This document shows positions 51,057 through 59,153 of a stretch of DNA of 64,000 bases, piece by piece. Position numbers and translations under genes: made by a program. How positions within the stretch are numbered: the stretch's first letter is position 1; the number at the start of each line of letters is the position of its first letter. Under the pieces are notes generated by a model that saw only the letters and a program-made list of their open reading frames with translations, was not told where the DNA came from and did no database searches. The stretch is from DASSQJ01 sp963772645 (GTDB lineage Bacteria > Actinomycetota > Actinomycetes > Actinomycetales > Dermatophilaceae), in contig CAVYYD010000010.1 of assembly GCA_963772645.1 (NCBI GenBank), positions 1 to 64,000 on the forward strand. The letters run 5' to 3'.

Positions 51057-51895
51057 CCGGCGCCGCCACAGAGCACCTCGCCGGTCATCGGGTCGATGAC
51101 CCCCTCGAGCTCCTCCGGCGGGCACGGCTCGATCAGGCCCGGGCCGTTGCTGCGGCTGTTGCTGACCGCCCGGGAGACGGGGTAGGCGAGGAACCGACCG
51201 GGACCGCGCGGGGCGAGGAGGCCGAGGACGTCCGCGGCCCCGGTGCCCGGGTCCAGCCACGAGGACCACTCGTCGCGCTCGAGGACCAGCGGCTGTCGGT
51301 CGTGGATGCGGTCCAGGCCCGGCTCGGCAGGCCCGGTGATGATGGTGAACGTCGCCAGCCACGCCATCGGGTTCTGCGCGTCCTCGACGGCCGGGTCGCG
51401 CCAGAACTCGTAGAGGCCGGCCATCGCGACGTCGGCGCCGTCGGCGCGGTGGGTGAAGAAGGGCTGCTTGCGCGGCTTCCCCTTGGTGTCCCGGACGGTC
51501 GGCGACGCCTGCCACTCGTACCAGCCGAGGGCCGGGACGAGGCAGCGCCGCGCGGCGAGCGCCCGTGCGAAGGACGGCTTCTCGGCCACCGACTCCACCC
51601 GGGCGTTGATCATCCTGGCGCCCCCGCCGGGGTCCTTCGACCACGACGGGACCAGCCCCCAGGTGAGCAGGCGGAGCTGTCGGAGCGGTGGAGCCTCGCG
51701 GTCCTCCCGCGGTGGGCGGGTCAGGACCACGGGCGCCTGCTTCGTCGGGGCCATGTTGTGGTCGGGCCGTCCGGGCGGCGGCTCCTGCGGCCGGGCGAGG
51801 ACACTGCGGCCGGGACGGTCGGTCCGGTCCTCCTCGACCTCGAACTCGAGGACCAGCTCGTCGGGGTTCGCCGTCGCGGCATAGCGACCACACAT
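51053..51895 (-). CDS. SRAP domain protein (HMCES/YedK type)
   Basis: A 280-residue protein that shields abasic sites in single-stranded DNA by forming a covalent thiazolidine with its N-terminal Cys. MCGRYAATANPDEL gives Cys2; NARVESVAEKPSF, RCLVPALGWYEWQ and DRIHDRQPLVL carry the conserved Asn, Glu and His. It is full length and typical. Upstream gap is short and shared with the divergent DoxX gene. Confidence 0.93.
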   Translation of the reverse strand: MCGRYAATANPDELVLEFEVEEDRTDRPGRSVLARPQEPPPGRPDHNMAPTKQAPVVLTRPPREDREAPPLRQLRLLTWGLVPSWSKDPGGGARMINARVESVAEKPSFARALAARRCLVPALGWYEWQASPTVRDTKGKPRKQPFFTHRADGADVAMAGLYEFWRDPAVEDAQNPMAWLATFTIITGPAEPGLDRIHDRQPLVLERDEWSSWLDPGTGAADVLGLLAPRGPGRFLAYPVSRAVSNSRSNGPGLIEPCPPEELEGVIDPMTGEVLCGGAG

Positions 51896-51966
51896 GCTCC
51901 ACAGGCTACGCAGGGGTCGGGCGCGGGCTACGGTTGGAGGACCTGCCCCCGACCTGGAGGACCCGG

Positions 51967-52509
51967 ATGTCCCTCGTGCGCCGACTCGCCCGCCCCATGC
52001 TCGCCTCGATGTTCGTCGTCGGTGGTGTCGACCAGGTCAAGCACCCGGGCCGGAAGACGGAGACCGCCGGTCCGCTCGTCGAGAAGCTCGCACCACGGCT
52101 GCACCTCCCCGAGGACCCCGAGCTGCTCGTCCGGGCCAACGGCGTCGTCATGGTCGGCGCCGGCACGATGCTCGCGCTCGGCTGGTTCCCCCGCCTCTCG
52201 GCGTCGGTGCTCGCCGCGTCCCTCGTTCCCACCACCGTTGCGGCGCACCAGTACTGGCACGAGGACGACCCCCAGGTCCGGGCGGTGCAGCGCACCCAGT
52301 TCTACAAGAACCTCGGCCTCCTCGGCGGCCTCCTCATCGCCGCCGTGGACACCGAGGGCCGGCCCGGGCTGGCATATCGGGCCCACCTGGCGAGCGAGAG
52401 CGTCCATCGCTCGGCCCGCACCGCACGACGTGAGGCCCGGCACGCGGCTCACACGGCGGCCCGTGAGGCCCGGCTCAAGGCGGCCCAGGCCCAGCATGCC
52501 CTCGGCTGA
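51967..52509 (+). CDS. DoxX family membrane protein
   Basis: A 180-residue protein with about four hydrophobic segments (MLASMFVVGGVDQVKHPG, VMVGAGTMLALGWF, ASVLAASLVPTTVAAHQYW, NLGLLGGLLIAAVDTEG). The tail is long, Ala/Arg-rich and helical (about 150 to 180). DoxX proteins have redox-related roles at the membrane. The end overlaps aroA by 14 bases. Confidence 0.85.
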   Translation: MSLVRRLARPMLASMFVVGGVDQVKHPGRKTETAGPLVEKLAPRLHLPEDPELLVRANGVVMVGAGTMLALGWFPRLSASVLAASLVPTTVAAHQYWHEDDPQVRAVQRTQFYKNLGLLGGLLIAAVDTEGRPGLAYRAHLASESVHRSARTARREARHAAHTAAREARLKAAQAQHALG

Positions 52510-53785
52510 CTGGACCGCGCCCACCGCCTCCGCCCCGGTCGACGCCAGCGTCGTCCTGCCGGGCAGCAAGTCCCTCACCAACCGCTACCTCGTCCTCGCC
52601 GCCCTCGCCGGGGACGTCTCCCGGCTCCGCGCTCCCCTGCGGTCGCGGGACACCGAGCTGATGGCGGGGGCCCTGCGGGTGCTCGGCACCGGGGTGCAGG
52701 ACGTCGACGACGGCGACTGGCTGGTCTCGCCGGGGCCGCTGGTCGCCGGGGGGTCGGTGGACTGCGGGCTCTCCGGCAACGTCATGCGCTTCCTGCCCCC
52801 GCTGGCCGGGCTCGCCGACGGACCGGTCCGCTTCGACGGTGACGCCGAGGCGCGCCACCGGCCGATGGCACCCGTCCTCGAGGCGCTGCGGGCACTCGGG
52901 GTCCGGGTCGACGACGACGGGCGCGGCGCCCTGCCCTTCACCGTCCGCGGCACCGGCCGGGTGCCGGGCGGTGAGGTGACGATCGACGCCTCGGCGTCCT
53001 CGCAGTTCGTCTCCGGCCTGCTGCTGTCCGGGGCGCGGTACGAGCGGGGGCTGACGGTCCACCACGACGGGGCGGCGGTCCCCAGCCTGCCCCACATCGA
53101 GATGACGGTCGAGACGCTGCGCGACGCCGGCGTCGTCGTCGACGACGCCGACCCGCACACCTGGCGGGTCGAGCCGAGCGAGGTGGGGGCCCTCGACGTC
53201 CAGGTCGAGCCCGACCTCTCCGGCGCCGCACCGTTCCTCGCCGCGGCGCTGGTCACCGGGGGCCGGGTCCACATCCCCGGGTGGCCGCAGTACACGACCC
53301 AGGGCGGCGACTTCGTCCGGGACGTCGTCGACATGATGGGCGCCGAGGTGGTCCTGGACCGCCACGGACTGACCGTGAGCGGTGGCGACGGCATCCTGCC
53401 GGTCGACGTCGACCTCCACGACTCCAGCGAGCTGACCCCTGTGGTCGCCGCGTTGTGCGCCCTCGCCGAGGGGCCCAGCGTCATCCGCGGCGTCGCGCAC
53501 ATCCGCGGCCACGAGACCGACCGCCTCGCCGCGCTGCGCACCGAGCTGAGCGCACTGGGCACCGAGGTCACCGAGACCTCCGACGGGCTGCGCATCGTCC
53601 CGCGGCCCCTGCACGGCGGCACCGTCCACACCTACGCGGACCACCGGATCGTCATGGCCGCCGCGGTCCTCGGGCTCGCCGTCCCCGGTCTCGTCGTCGA
53701 GGACGTCGGGACGGTGGCGAAGACGATGCCGGAGTTCACCACCCTCTGGGACCGGATGCTGCAGCCGCAGGTCGCGGACGCCTGA
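52496..53785 (+). CDS. aroA: 3-phosphoshikimate 1-carboxyvinyltransferase (EPSP synthase)
   Basis: A 429-residue enzyme of the shikimate pathway joining shikimate-3-phosphate and PEP. LPGSKSLTNRYLVLAAL is the phosphate-binding N-terminal motif; LSGNVMRFLPPLAGL, DGDAEARHRPM and SSQFVSGLLLSG are conserved, with RGVAHIRGHETDRLAAL and YADHRIVMAAAVLGLAV in the second domain. GNVMR replaces the common GNAGTA/GT motif, as in many actinobacterial forms. ATG at 52496 lies inside the DoxX gene end; stop overlaps rsgA by one base. Confidence 0.93.
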   Translation: MPSADWTAPTASAPVDASVVLPGSKSLTNRYLVLAALAGDVSRLRAPLRSRDTELMAGALRVLGTGVQDVDDGDWLVSPGPLVAGGSVDCGLSGNVMRFLPPLAGLADGPVRFDGDAEARHRPMAPVLEALRALGVRVDDDGRGALPFTVRGTGRVPGGEVTIDASASSQFVSGLLLSGARYERGLTVHHDGAAVPSLPHIEMTVETLRDAGVVVDDADPHTWRVEPSEVGALDVQVEPDLSGAAPFLAAALVTGGRVHIPGWPQYTTQGGDFVRDVVDMMGAEVVLDRHGLTVSGGDGILPVDVDLHDSSELTPVVAALCALAEGPSVIRGVAHIRGHETDRLAALRTELSALGTEVTETSDGLRIVPRPLHGGTVHTYADHRIVMAAAVLGLAVPGLVVEDVGTVAKTMPEFTTLWDRMLQPQVADA

Positions 53786-54813
53786 TGGCGCGCCGGGCCC
53801 GGGACTACGACGAGTCCGACGTCCGCGTCCGCCCCAACCGCCGGGGGTCACGGCCGCGGACCAAGGACCGTCCCGCACACGCCGACGCCGTGCCCGGCCG
53901 CGTCCTCGCCATCGACCGGGGTCGCTACACCGTCCTCGTCGGGAAGGGCACAGACCGGCGGGTGGTCCTCGCGATGCGGGCCCGCGAGCTCGGACGCAGC
54001 GGCGTGGCGGTGGGCGACGAGGCCCACCTCGTCGGCGACACCTCGGGGGCCGACGGGTCGCTCGCCCGGATCGTCCGGCTCGGCGAGCGGCGCACCGTCC
54101 TCCGGCGCACCGCCGACGACACCGACCCCGTCGAGCGGGTCATCGTCGCCAACGCCGACCAGCTCGCGGTGGTGTCGGCCCTCGCCAACCCGGAGCCGAG
54201 GCCACGGCTGATCGACCGCGCCCTGGTCGCCGCCTACGACGCCGGGATGGCCCCCCTGCTCGTCCTCACCAAGGCCGACCTCGCCGACCCCCGGCCTTTC
54301 CTCGCGCAGTACGCCCCGCTGTCCGTGCCCTACGTGGTCACCTCGAAGGGACCCGGCGGCATCGACGGCCTGCCGGACCTCCTGGACGCCCTGCGGGGGC
54401 AGGTCACGGTGCTCGTCGGGCACTCCGGGGTCGGCAAGTCCACCCTCGTCAACGCGCTCGTCCCCGACGCCGACCGGGCCACCGGGGTCGTCAACGTGGT
54501 CACCGGCCGCGGCCGGCACACCTCGACCTCGGCGGTGGCCCTGCCGCTGCCCGCGGGCGACGGCTGGGTCGTCGACACCCCGGGCCTGCGCTCGTTCGGC
54601 CTCGCGCACGTGGACCCGGGCCGCATCATCCAGCACTTCCCGGACCTCGAGCCGGGCACCGCGCAGTGTCCGCGCGGCTGCACCCACGACGAGGAGGAGT
54701 GCGCTCTCGACGACTGGGTCGCCAGCGGCGCGGCGGGGCCCGCCGGTGGCTCCCGGCTGGGCTCGCTGCGGCGGCTGCTGCGCTCACGCTCCTCGGCGGG
54801 CACCGGCGACTGA
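53785..54813 (+). CDS. rsgA: Ribosome small-subunit-dependent GTPase RsgA
   Basis: A 342-residue circularly permuted GTPase that assists late 30S maturation. The OB domain lies at about 38 to 105. The G4 motif TKAD (near 161) comes before G1 GHSGVGKSTLVN (near 211), as expected for the permuted order; VDTPGLRSFGL is G3. The zinc site CPRGCTHDEEEC is near 295. It is coupled to aroA by TGATG. Confidence 0.93.
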   Translation: MARRARDYDESDVRVRPNRRGSRPRTKDRPAHADAVPGRVLAIDRGRYTVLVGKGTDRRVVLAMRARELGRSGVAVGDEAHLVGDTSGADGSLARIVRLGERRTVLRRTADDTDPVERVIVANADQLAVVSALANPEPRPRLIDRALVAAYDAGMAPLLVLTKADLADPRPFLAQYAPLSVPYVVTSKGPGGIDGLPDLLDALRGQVTVLVGHSGVGKSTLVNALVPDADRATGVVNVVTGRGRHTSTSAVALPLPAGDGWVVDTPGLRSFGLAHVDPGRIIQHFPDLEPGTAQCPRGCTHDEEECALDDWVASGAAGPAGGSRLGSLRRLLRSRSSAGTGD

Positions 54814-54853
54814 GCCGCCGCGCAACCGCCCGAGGCCCTTGGGCCGGCGCGCC

Positions 54854-56005
54854 TCAGACCCCGCCGTGCGGGCCGATGGTGCCCGGGGGCAGCTCCTCCT
54901 CGCCGTAGTGCTCCTCGGACCTGGACCGCCGGCCCGGTGCGTACTGGACGTCCGCCGGCCCCTCCCGCTCGGCGAAGTGGTGCTGCTCCTCCTCCGACTC
55001 GACCCGGACCACGTTGAGCGGCTCGGCGAAGTGGCAGGCCGACTCGTGCGCGCCGACGCCGTCGGGTCGCTGCTCGAGCTGCGGCTCCTGCGCGGAACAG
55101 ATGTCCTGCGCCTTCCAGCACCGCGTGTGGAAGCGGCACCCGGACGGCGGGTTCGCCGGCGACGGCACGTCGCCGACGAGGACGATCTGCTCGCGCTTGC
55201 CGCGCAGGGTCGGGTCCGGGACCGGGACGGCGGACAGCAGGGCCTGGGTGTACGGGTGCGTCGGCCGCTCGTAGACCTCGGCCTCCTCGCCCAGCTCCGC
55301 CATCCGGCCGAGGTACATGACGCCGACCCGGTCCGAGATGTGCCGGACCACCGAGAGGTCGTGCGCGATGAAGACGTAGGCCAGCCCGAGCTCGTCCTGG
55401 AGCTTCTCCATGAGGTTGACGACCTGGGCCTGGACCGAGACGTCGAGCGCGGAGACCGGCTCGTCGCAGATGAGGACCTTCGGGTTGAGCGCGATGCCAC
55501 GGGCGATCCCGATGCGCTGGCGCTGGCCGCCGGAGAACTGGTGCGGGTACCGGTTGATGTGCTCCGGGTTGAGGCCGACGAGGTCGAGGAGCTCCTCGAC
55601 CCGGCGGCGGCGGCCCTGCTTCGGCACGACGTCGGGGTGGATGTCGAGGGGCTCGCCGATGATGTCACCGACCGTCTTGCGCGGGTTCAGCGAGGTGTAC
55701 GGGTCCTGGAAGACGATCTGGATGTTGCGGCGCAGCTTGCGCAGCCGGCTGCCCGAGGCGTCGGAGAAGTCCTCCCCACCGAAGAGCACCTTGCCCTCGG
55801 TGGGCTCCTCCAGCCGCATGAGGACCCGGCCGAGGGTCGACTTGCCGCAGCCGGACTCGCCGACGATGCCGAGGGTCTCGCCCTTGTGCAGGTCGAAGCT
55901 CACGCCGTCGACCGCCTTGACCCACCCGGTGGTGCGGCGCAGGACGCCGCTCTTGATCGGGTAGTACTTCTTGACGCCCTGGGCGCTGAGGATGACCTCA
56001 GCCAT
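54854..56005 (-). CDS. Oligopeptide-type ABC transporter ATPase (second)
   Basis: A 383-residue OppF-like ATPase. Walker A GESGCGKSTLGR, signature FSGGQRQRIGIARG, Walker B VLICDEPVSALDVS, and the C-terminal oligopeptide_DP domain with CRFHTRCWKAQDIC cluster (iron-sulfur or structural Cys). The last 40 residues are an acidic tail. It overlaps the first ATPase gene by eight bases and closes the operon. Confidence 0.9.
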   Translation of the reverse strand: MAEVILSAQGVKKYYPIKSGVLRRTTGWVKAVDGVSFDLHKGETLGIVGESGCGKSTLGRVLMRLEEPTEGKVLFGGEDFSDASGSRLRKLRRNIQIVFQDPYTSLNPRKTVGDIIGEPLDIHPDVVPKQGRRRRVEELLDLVGLNPEHINRYPHQFSGGQRQRIGIARGIALNPKVLICDEPVSALDVSVQAQVVNLMEKLQDELGLAYVFIAHDLSVVRHISDRVGVMYLGRMAELGEEAEVYERPTHPYTQALLSAVPVPDPTLRGKREQIVLVGDVPSPANPPSGCRFHTRCWKAQDICSAQEPQLEQRPDGVGAHESACHFAEPLNVVRVESEEEQHHFAEREGPADVQYAPGRRSRSEEHYGEEELPPGTIGPHGGV

Positions 56006-57032
56006 TGAGCACCTCCTCGGCGAAGTGGCAGGCGGAGAACCGGCCCGGCACGACCTCGCGCAGCTCGGGGACCTCACGACGGCAGAGGTCCTGGGCCCGG
56101 TGGCAGCGCGGGTGGAAGGCGCAGCCCGGTGGGATCCGCATGAGGTTCGGTGGCAGGCCACCGATCGCGTTGAGCGTCTGGCCCTTCTGGTCCAGGCGGG
56201 GGATCGAGTTGATCAGCCCCTCGGTGTAGGGATGCGCGGGGTTCGCGTAGAGGGAGTAGACGTCGGACTTCTCGACGAGCTTGCCCGCGTACATGACGAC
56301 GATGCGGTCGGCGACGTCGGCGACGACCCCCAGGTCGTGGGTGATGAGGATGAGCCCCATCTTCCGCTCGTCCTGCAGCTCCTGGAGCAGCGCCATGATC
56401 TGGGCCTGCACCGTGACGTCGAGGGCGGTGGTCGGCTCGTCGGCGATGAGCACCGCCGGGTCGAGCGAGATCGCCATCGCGATCATGATGCGCTGGCGCA
56501 TCCCGCCGGAGAACTGGTGCGGGTAGGCCTTGACCCGCTCGCGAGCCGCGGGGATCGAGACCCGCTCCATGAGCCGGATGGCCTGCTCGAGCGCGTCGGA
56601 CTTGTTCATCCCCCGGTGCTGGCGGAACATCTCGGCGATCTGCCAGCCGACCGGGAAGACCGGGTTGAGCGAGGAGAGCGCGTCCTGGAAGATCATCGCG
56701 ATCTCGGCCCCCCGCACCTTGCGGCGACGGTCCTCCGACATCGAGAGCAGGTCCTGGCCGCAGTAGCGGATGTGCCCCCCCGGGATGGAGGCCGGCGGCA
56801 TGTCGAGGATGCCCATGATCGCCTGGGCGGTCACGGACTTCCCGGAGCCGGACTCGCCGAGGATGGCGAGCGACTCCCCCTGGTCGAGGTCGAAGGACAC
56901 GCCGTTGATCGCCTTGGCGGTGCCGTCGTCGGTGTGGAACTCGACGAAGAGGTCCTCGACCTCCAGGAGCCGCCCGTCGACGGGCTCGAAGTCCCCGCTT
57001 CGGGTGCGGGTGGCAGTTGCGGTGTCAGTCAT
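55998..57032 (-). CDS. Oligopeptide-type ABC transporter ATPase (first)
   Basis: A 344-residue OppD-like ATPase. Walker A GESGSGKSVTAQAIMG, signature FSGGMRQRIMIAMAIS, Walker B VLIADEPTTALDVT, and C-terminal CAFHPRCHRAQDLCR with family cysteines. ATG at 57032 avoids an upstream unconserved leader. Works with the OppF-like partner as a heterodimer. Confidence 0.9.
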   Translation of the reverse strand: MTDTATATRTRSGDFEPVDGRLLEVEDLFVEFHTDDGTAKAINGVSFDLDQGESLAILGESGSGKSVTAQAIMGILDMPPASIPGGHIRYCGQDLLSMSEDRRRKVRGAEIAMIFQDALSSLNPVFPVGWQIAEMFRQHRGMNKSDALEQAIRLMERVSIPAARERVKAYPHQFSGGMRQRIMIAMAISLDPAVLIADEPTTALDVTVQAQIMALLQELQDERKMGLILITHDLGVVADVADRIVVMYAGKLVEKSDVYSLYANPAHPYTEGLINSIPRLDQKGQTLNAIGGLPPNLMRIPPGCAFHPRCHRAQDLCRREVPELREVVPGRFSACHFAEEVLNG

Positions 57033-57036
57033 CGGG

Positions 57037-57984
57037 TCACCGGGTCTTGGGGTCGAAGGCGTCACGGACCGCGTCGCCGAGCATGATGAACGCCAGCACG
57101 GTGAGGCTGAGGAACATGCTCGGGAAGATCAGCATGTGCGGGGTGGTCCGGAGGCCGACGATGGCGTCGTTGATCGACACGCCCCAGGAGATGACCGGGG
57201 GCTGCAGGCCGATGCCGAGGAAGGACAGCGTCGCCTCCGCCGCGATGTAGGCGCCGAGGTTGATCGTCGCGACGACGATCATCGGCCCCATCGCGTTGGG
57301 GATGATGTGCGAGCGGATGATCCGCCACGGGCTGGCCCCGAGCGCCTTGGCCGCCTGGACGTAGTCGTTGGGCAGCACCTGGAAGACGCTCGAGCGCATG
57401 AGCCGGGCGAGGCTCGGCCAGCCGAAGATGGTCAGCGCCAGGACCACCTTGAGGATGACCCCGAAGTAGCCGCCCAGCGAGCCGGTGAGGGCGGACATGA
57501 AGAGGATGGCGCCGAGGATGAACGGGATCGCGAAGAAGATGTCCGTGATCCGGGAGACGAGCGCGTCGACCCATCCGCCCGAGTAGGCCGCGACGACCCC
57601 GACCGAGCCGCCGAGGAGGACGGTGAAGAGGGTGGTGAACACCCCGACGAGGATCGACGCGCGAGCACCGTAGATGGTCCGGGCGTACACGTCGTAGCCC
57701 TGGATGTCCCGGCCGAACCAGGCGTCGGCGTTGGGTGTCTCGCGGGACTTCTGGAGGATGGCCTCGGTGGGGTCGGTGTTGGTGAACAGGCTTGGCCAGA
57801 CGGCCATGAGGACGAAGACCGTGATGAGCGTCGCGGAGATCCAGAACAGCGGGTTCTTCGCGAGCTGACGGCGGGCATCGGCTCCGAGCGAGCGGGGCTT
57901 CTCGGCCTCGCCGGCGGCGGGGCCGGCGCCCTCGGGGGCCTCGGGGCCGGCGGTACGGACGTCGGTGTCGGCGGTGTCAGTCAT
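57037..57984 (-). CDS. Oligopeptide-type ABC transporter permease (OppC-like)
   Basis: A 315-residue permease. LFWISATLITVFVLMAVWPS is the first helix, GRDIQGYDVYARTIYGARAS is the typical periplasmic piece, and AAKALGASPWRIIRSHIIPN is the EAA loop. An acidic/Ala-rich cytosolic N-terminus of about 45 residues precedes. Overlaps the OppB-like gene by eight bases. Confidence 0.9.
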   Translation of the reverse strand: MTDTADTDVRTAGPEAPEGAGPAAGEAEKPRSLGADARRQLAKNPLFWISATLITVFVLMAVWPSLFTNTDPTEAILQKSRETPNADAWFGRDIQGYDVYARTIYGARASILVGVFTTLFTVLLGGSVGVVAAYSGGWVDALVSRITDIFFAIPFILGAILFMSALTGSLGGYFGVILKVVLALTIFGWPSLARLMRSSVFQVLPNDYVQAAKALGASPWRIIRSHIIPNAMGPMIVVATINLGAYIAAEATLSFLGIGLQPPVISWGVSINDAIVGLRTTPHMLIFPSMFLSLTVLAFIMLGDAVRDAFDPKTR

Positions 57985-58903
57985 GGCTGATCCTCGGGTC
58001 CAGGAATCCGTACAAGAGGTCGACGAAGAGGTTGACGAAGAGGTACACGATGACGAGCGCGGTGACCGCGCCGACCACGGCGACGCCGTCGCGGGTCTGG
58101 ATGCCTCGGTAGATGTAGCCGCCGATCCCCTGGATGTTGAAGATGCGCTCGGTGACGATGGCCCCGCCGAGCAGGGCACCGAAGTCGAAACCGACGAAGG
58201 TGACGACCGGGATCAGGGAGTTGCGCAGCGCGTGGATGCCGACCGCCCGGCGCCGGGCCAGGCCCTTGGCGGTCGCGGTGCGGACGTAGTCGGCGCGCAG
58301 GTTCTCGGCGAGGTTGGTGCGGGTGAGCCGGGCCACGTAGGCCACCGACAGCGAGCCGAGCACCATCGCCGGCAGCAGCAGCTCGTAGATGGTCGAGTTG
58401 CTCGAGACGGTGACCGGGAAGATCCCGACCTTGACGCCGAGGAAGTACTGCGCGAGCGCACCGATGACGAAGATCGGGATGGAGATGACGACCAGGGTCG
58501 AGACGAGGACGAGGTTGTCGACGAACCGCCCCTTCCGCACGCCGGCGAGGATGCCGGCGGTGATGCCGATGATCACCTCGAAGGCCACGGCCATCAGGGC
58601 CAGCTTCCCGGTGACCTGGTACCGCTTGGCGAGGTCCTCCTTGACCGGCACGTCGTACTGGTTCTTGCCCAGGTCGCCCTGGACCAGCTTGCCGAGGTAC
58701 TTCACGTACTGCAGCGGCAGCGCGTCGTTGAGGTTGTGCTCCTCGTAGTACTTCGCGATGTACGCGTCGGAGCACTTGCGCTCGCCGCACTTGCCGGCGG
58801 TGGGATCGCCCGGGAGGGCGAAGACCATGGCGTAGATCAGGAAGGTGGTGCCCAGGATCACGGGGATCATCTGGAGCAGCCGGCGTACGACATATTTGCC
58901 CAT
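57977..58903 (-). CDS. Oligopeptide-type ABC transporter permease (OppB-like)
   Basis: A 308-residue permease. YVVRRLLQMIPVILGTTFLI opens it, with DLGKNQYDVPVKEDL and the EAA-like region TATAKGLARRRAVGIHALRN. Two Cys in the periplasmic loop (KCGERKCSDAYIA) may form a disulfide. It follows a strong hairpin after the binding-protein gene. Confidence 0.9.
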   Translation of the reverse strand: MGKYVVRRLLQMIPVILGTTFLIYAMVFALPGDPTAGKCGERKCSDAYIAKYYEEHNLNDALPLQYVKYLGKLVQGDLGKNQYDVPVKEDLAKRYQVTGKLALMAVAFEVIIGITAGILAGVRKGRFVDNLVLVSTLVVISIPIFVIGALAQYFLGVKVGIFPVTVSSNSTIYELLLPAMVLGSLSVAYVARLTRTNLAENLRADYVRTATAKGLARRRAVGIHALRNSLIPVVTFVGFDFGALLGGAIVTERIFNIQGIGGYIYRGIQTRDGVAVVGAVTALVIVYLFVNLFVDLLYGFLDPRISHD

Positions 58904-59055
58904 GTCGTCTCCTCACAGCGGTCCGTCGGGGCCGAGATGTGGCTCGGCGCGCTGGCCGTGACCACCGTGATCCGGCGGCACGGCATTGGGGTGACACTAC
59001 TGCGACCGCGGCCCGACGGGTTAGTCCGGGGCTGGTGCGGGTCTCGCAGGTGCTG

Positions 59056-59105
59056 CTCACACGGTTCGGCCTGCCGGTGGTCACCGACAGGCCGAACCGT
59101 GTGAG
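59056..59105 (-). terminator. Strong hairpin between binding-protein and permease genes
   Basis: An 18-base perfect stem (CTCACACGGTTCGGCCTG against CAGGCCGAACCGTGTGAG) with a 14-base loop that itself contains GGTG/CACC. It sits 49 bases past the substrate-binding protein stop. It may terminate most transcripts, or stabilise the upstream message so that the binding protein is made in excess. Confidence 0.75.
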
Positions 59106-59153
59106 GTGCGGTGCGGGGCTGGGCCCCGCGCCTCAGGTCACGCGACCGTCAGG

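Noticed and set aside
50147..53785. A single frame of about 1200 residues on the plus strand
   Set aside because: Only the last part (from 52496) is real, as AroA. The rest is antisense to sigR, the hydrolase and the SRAP gene.
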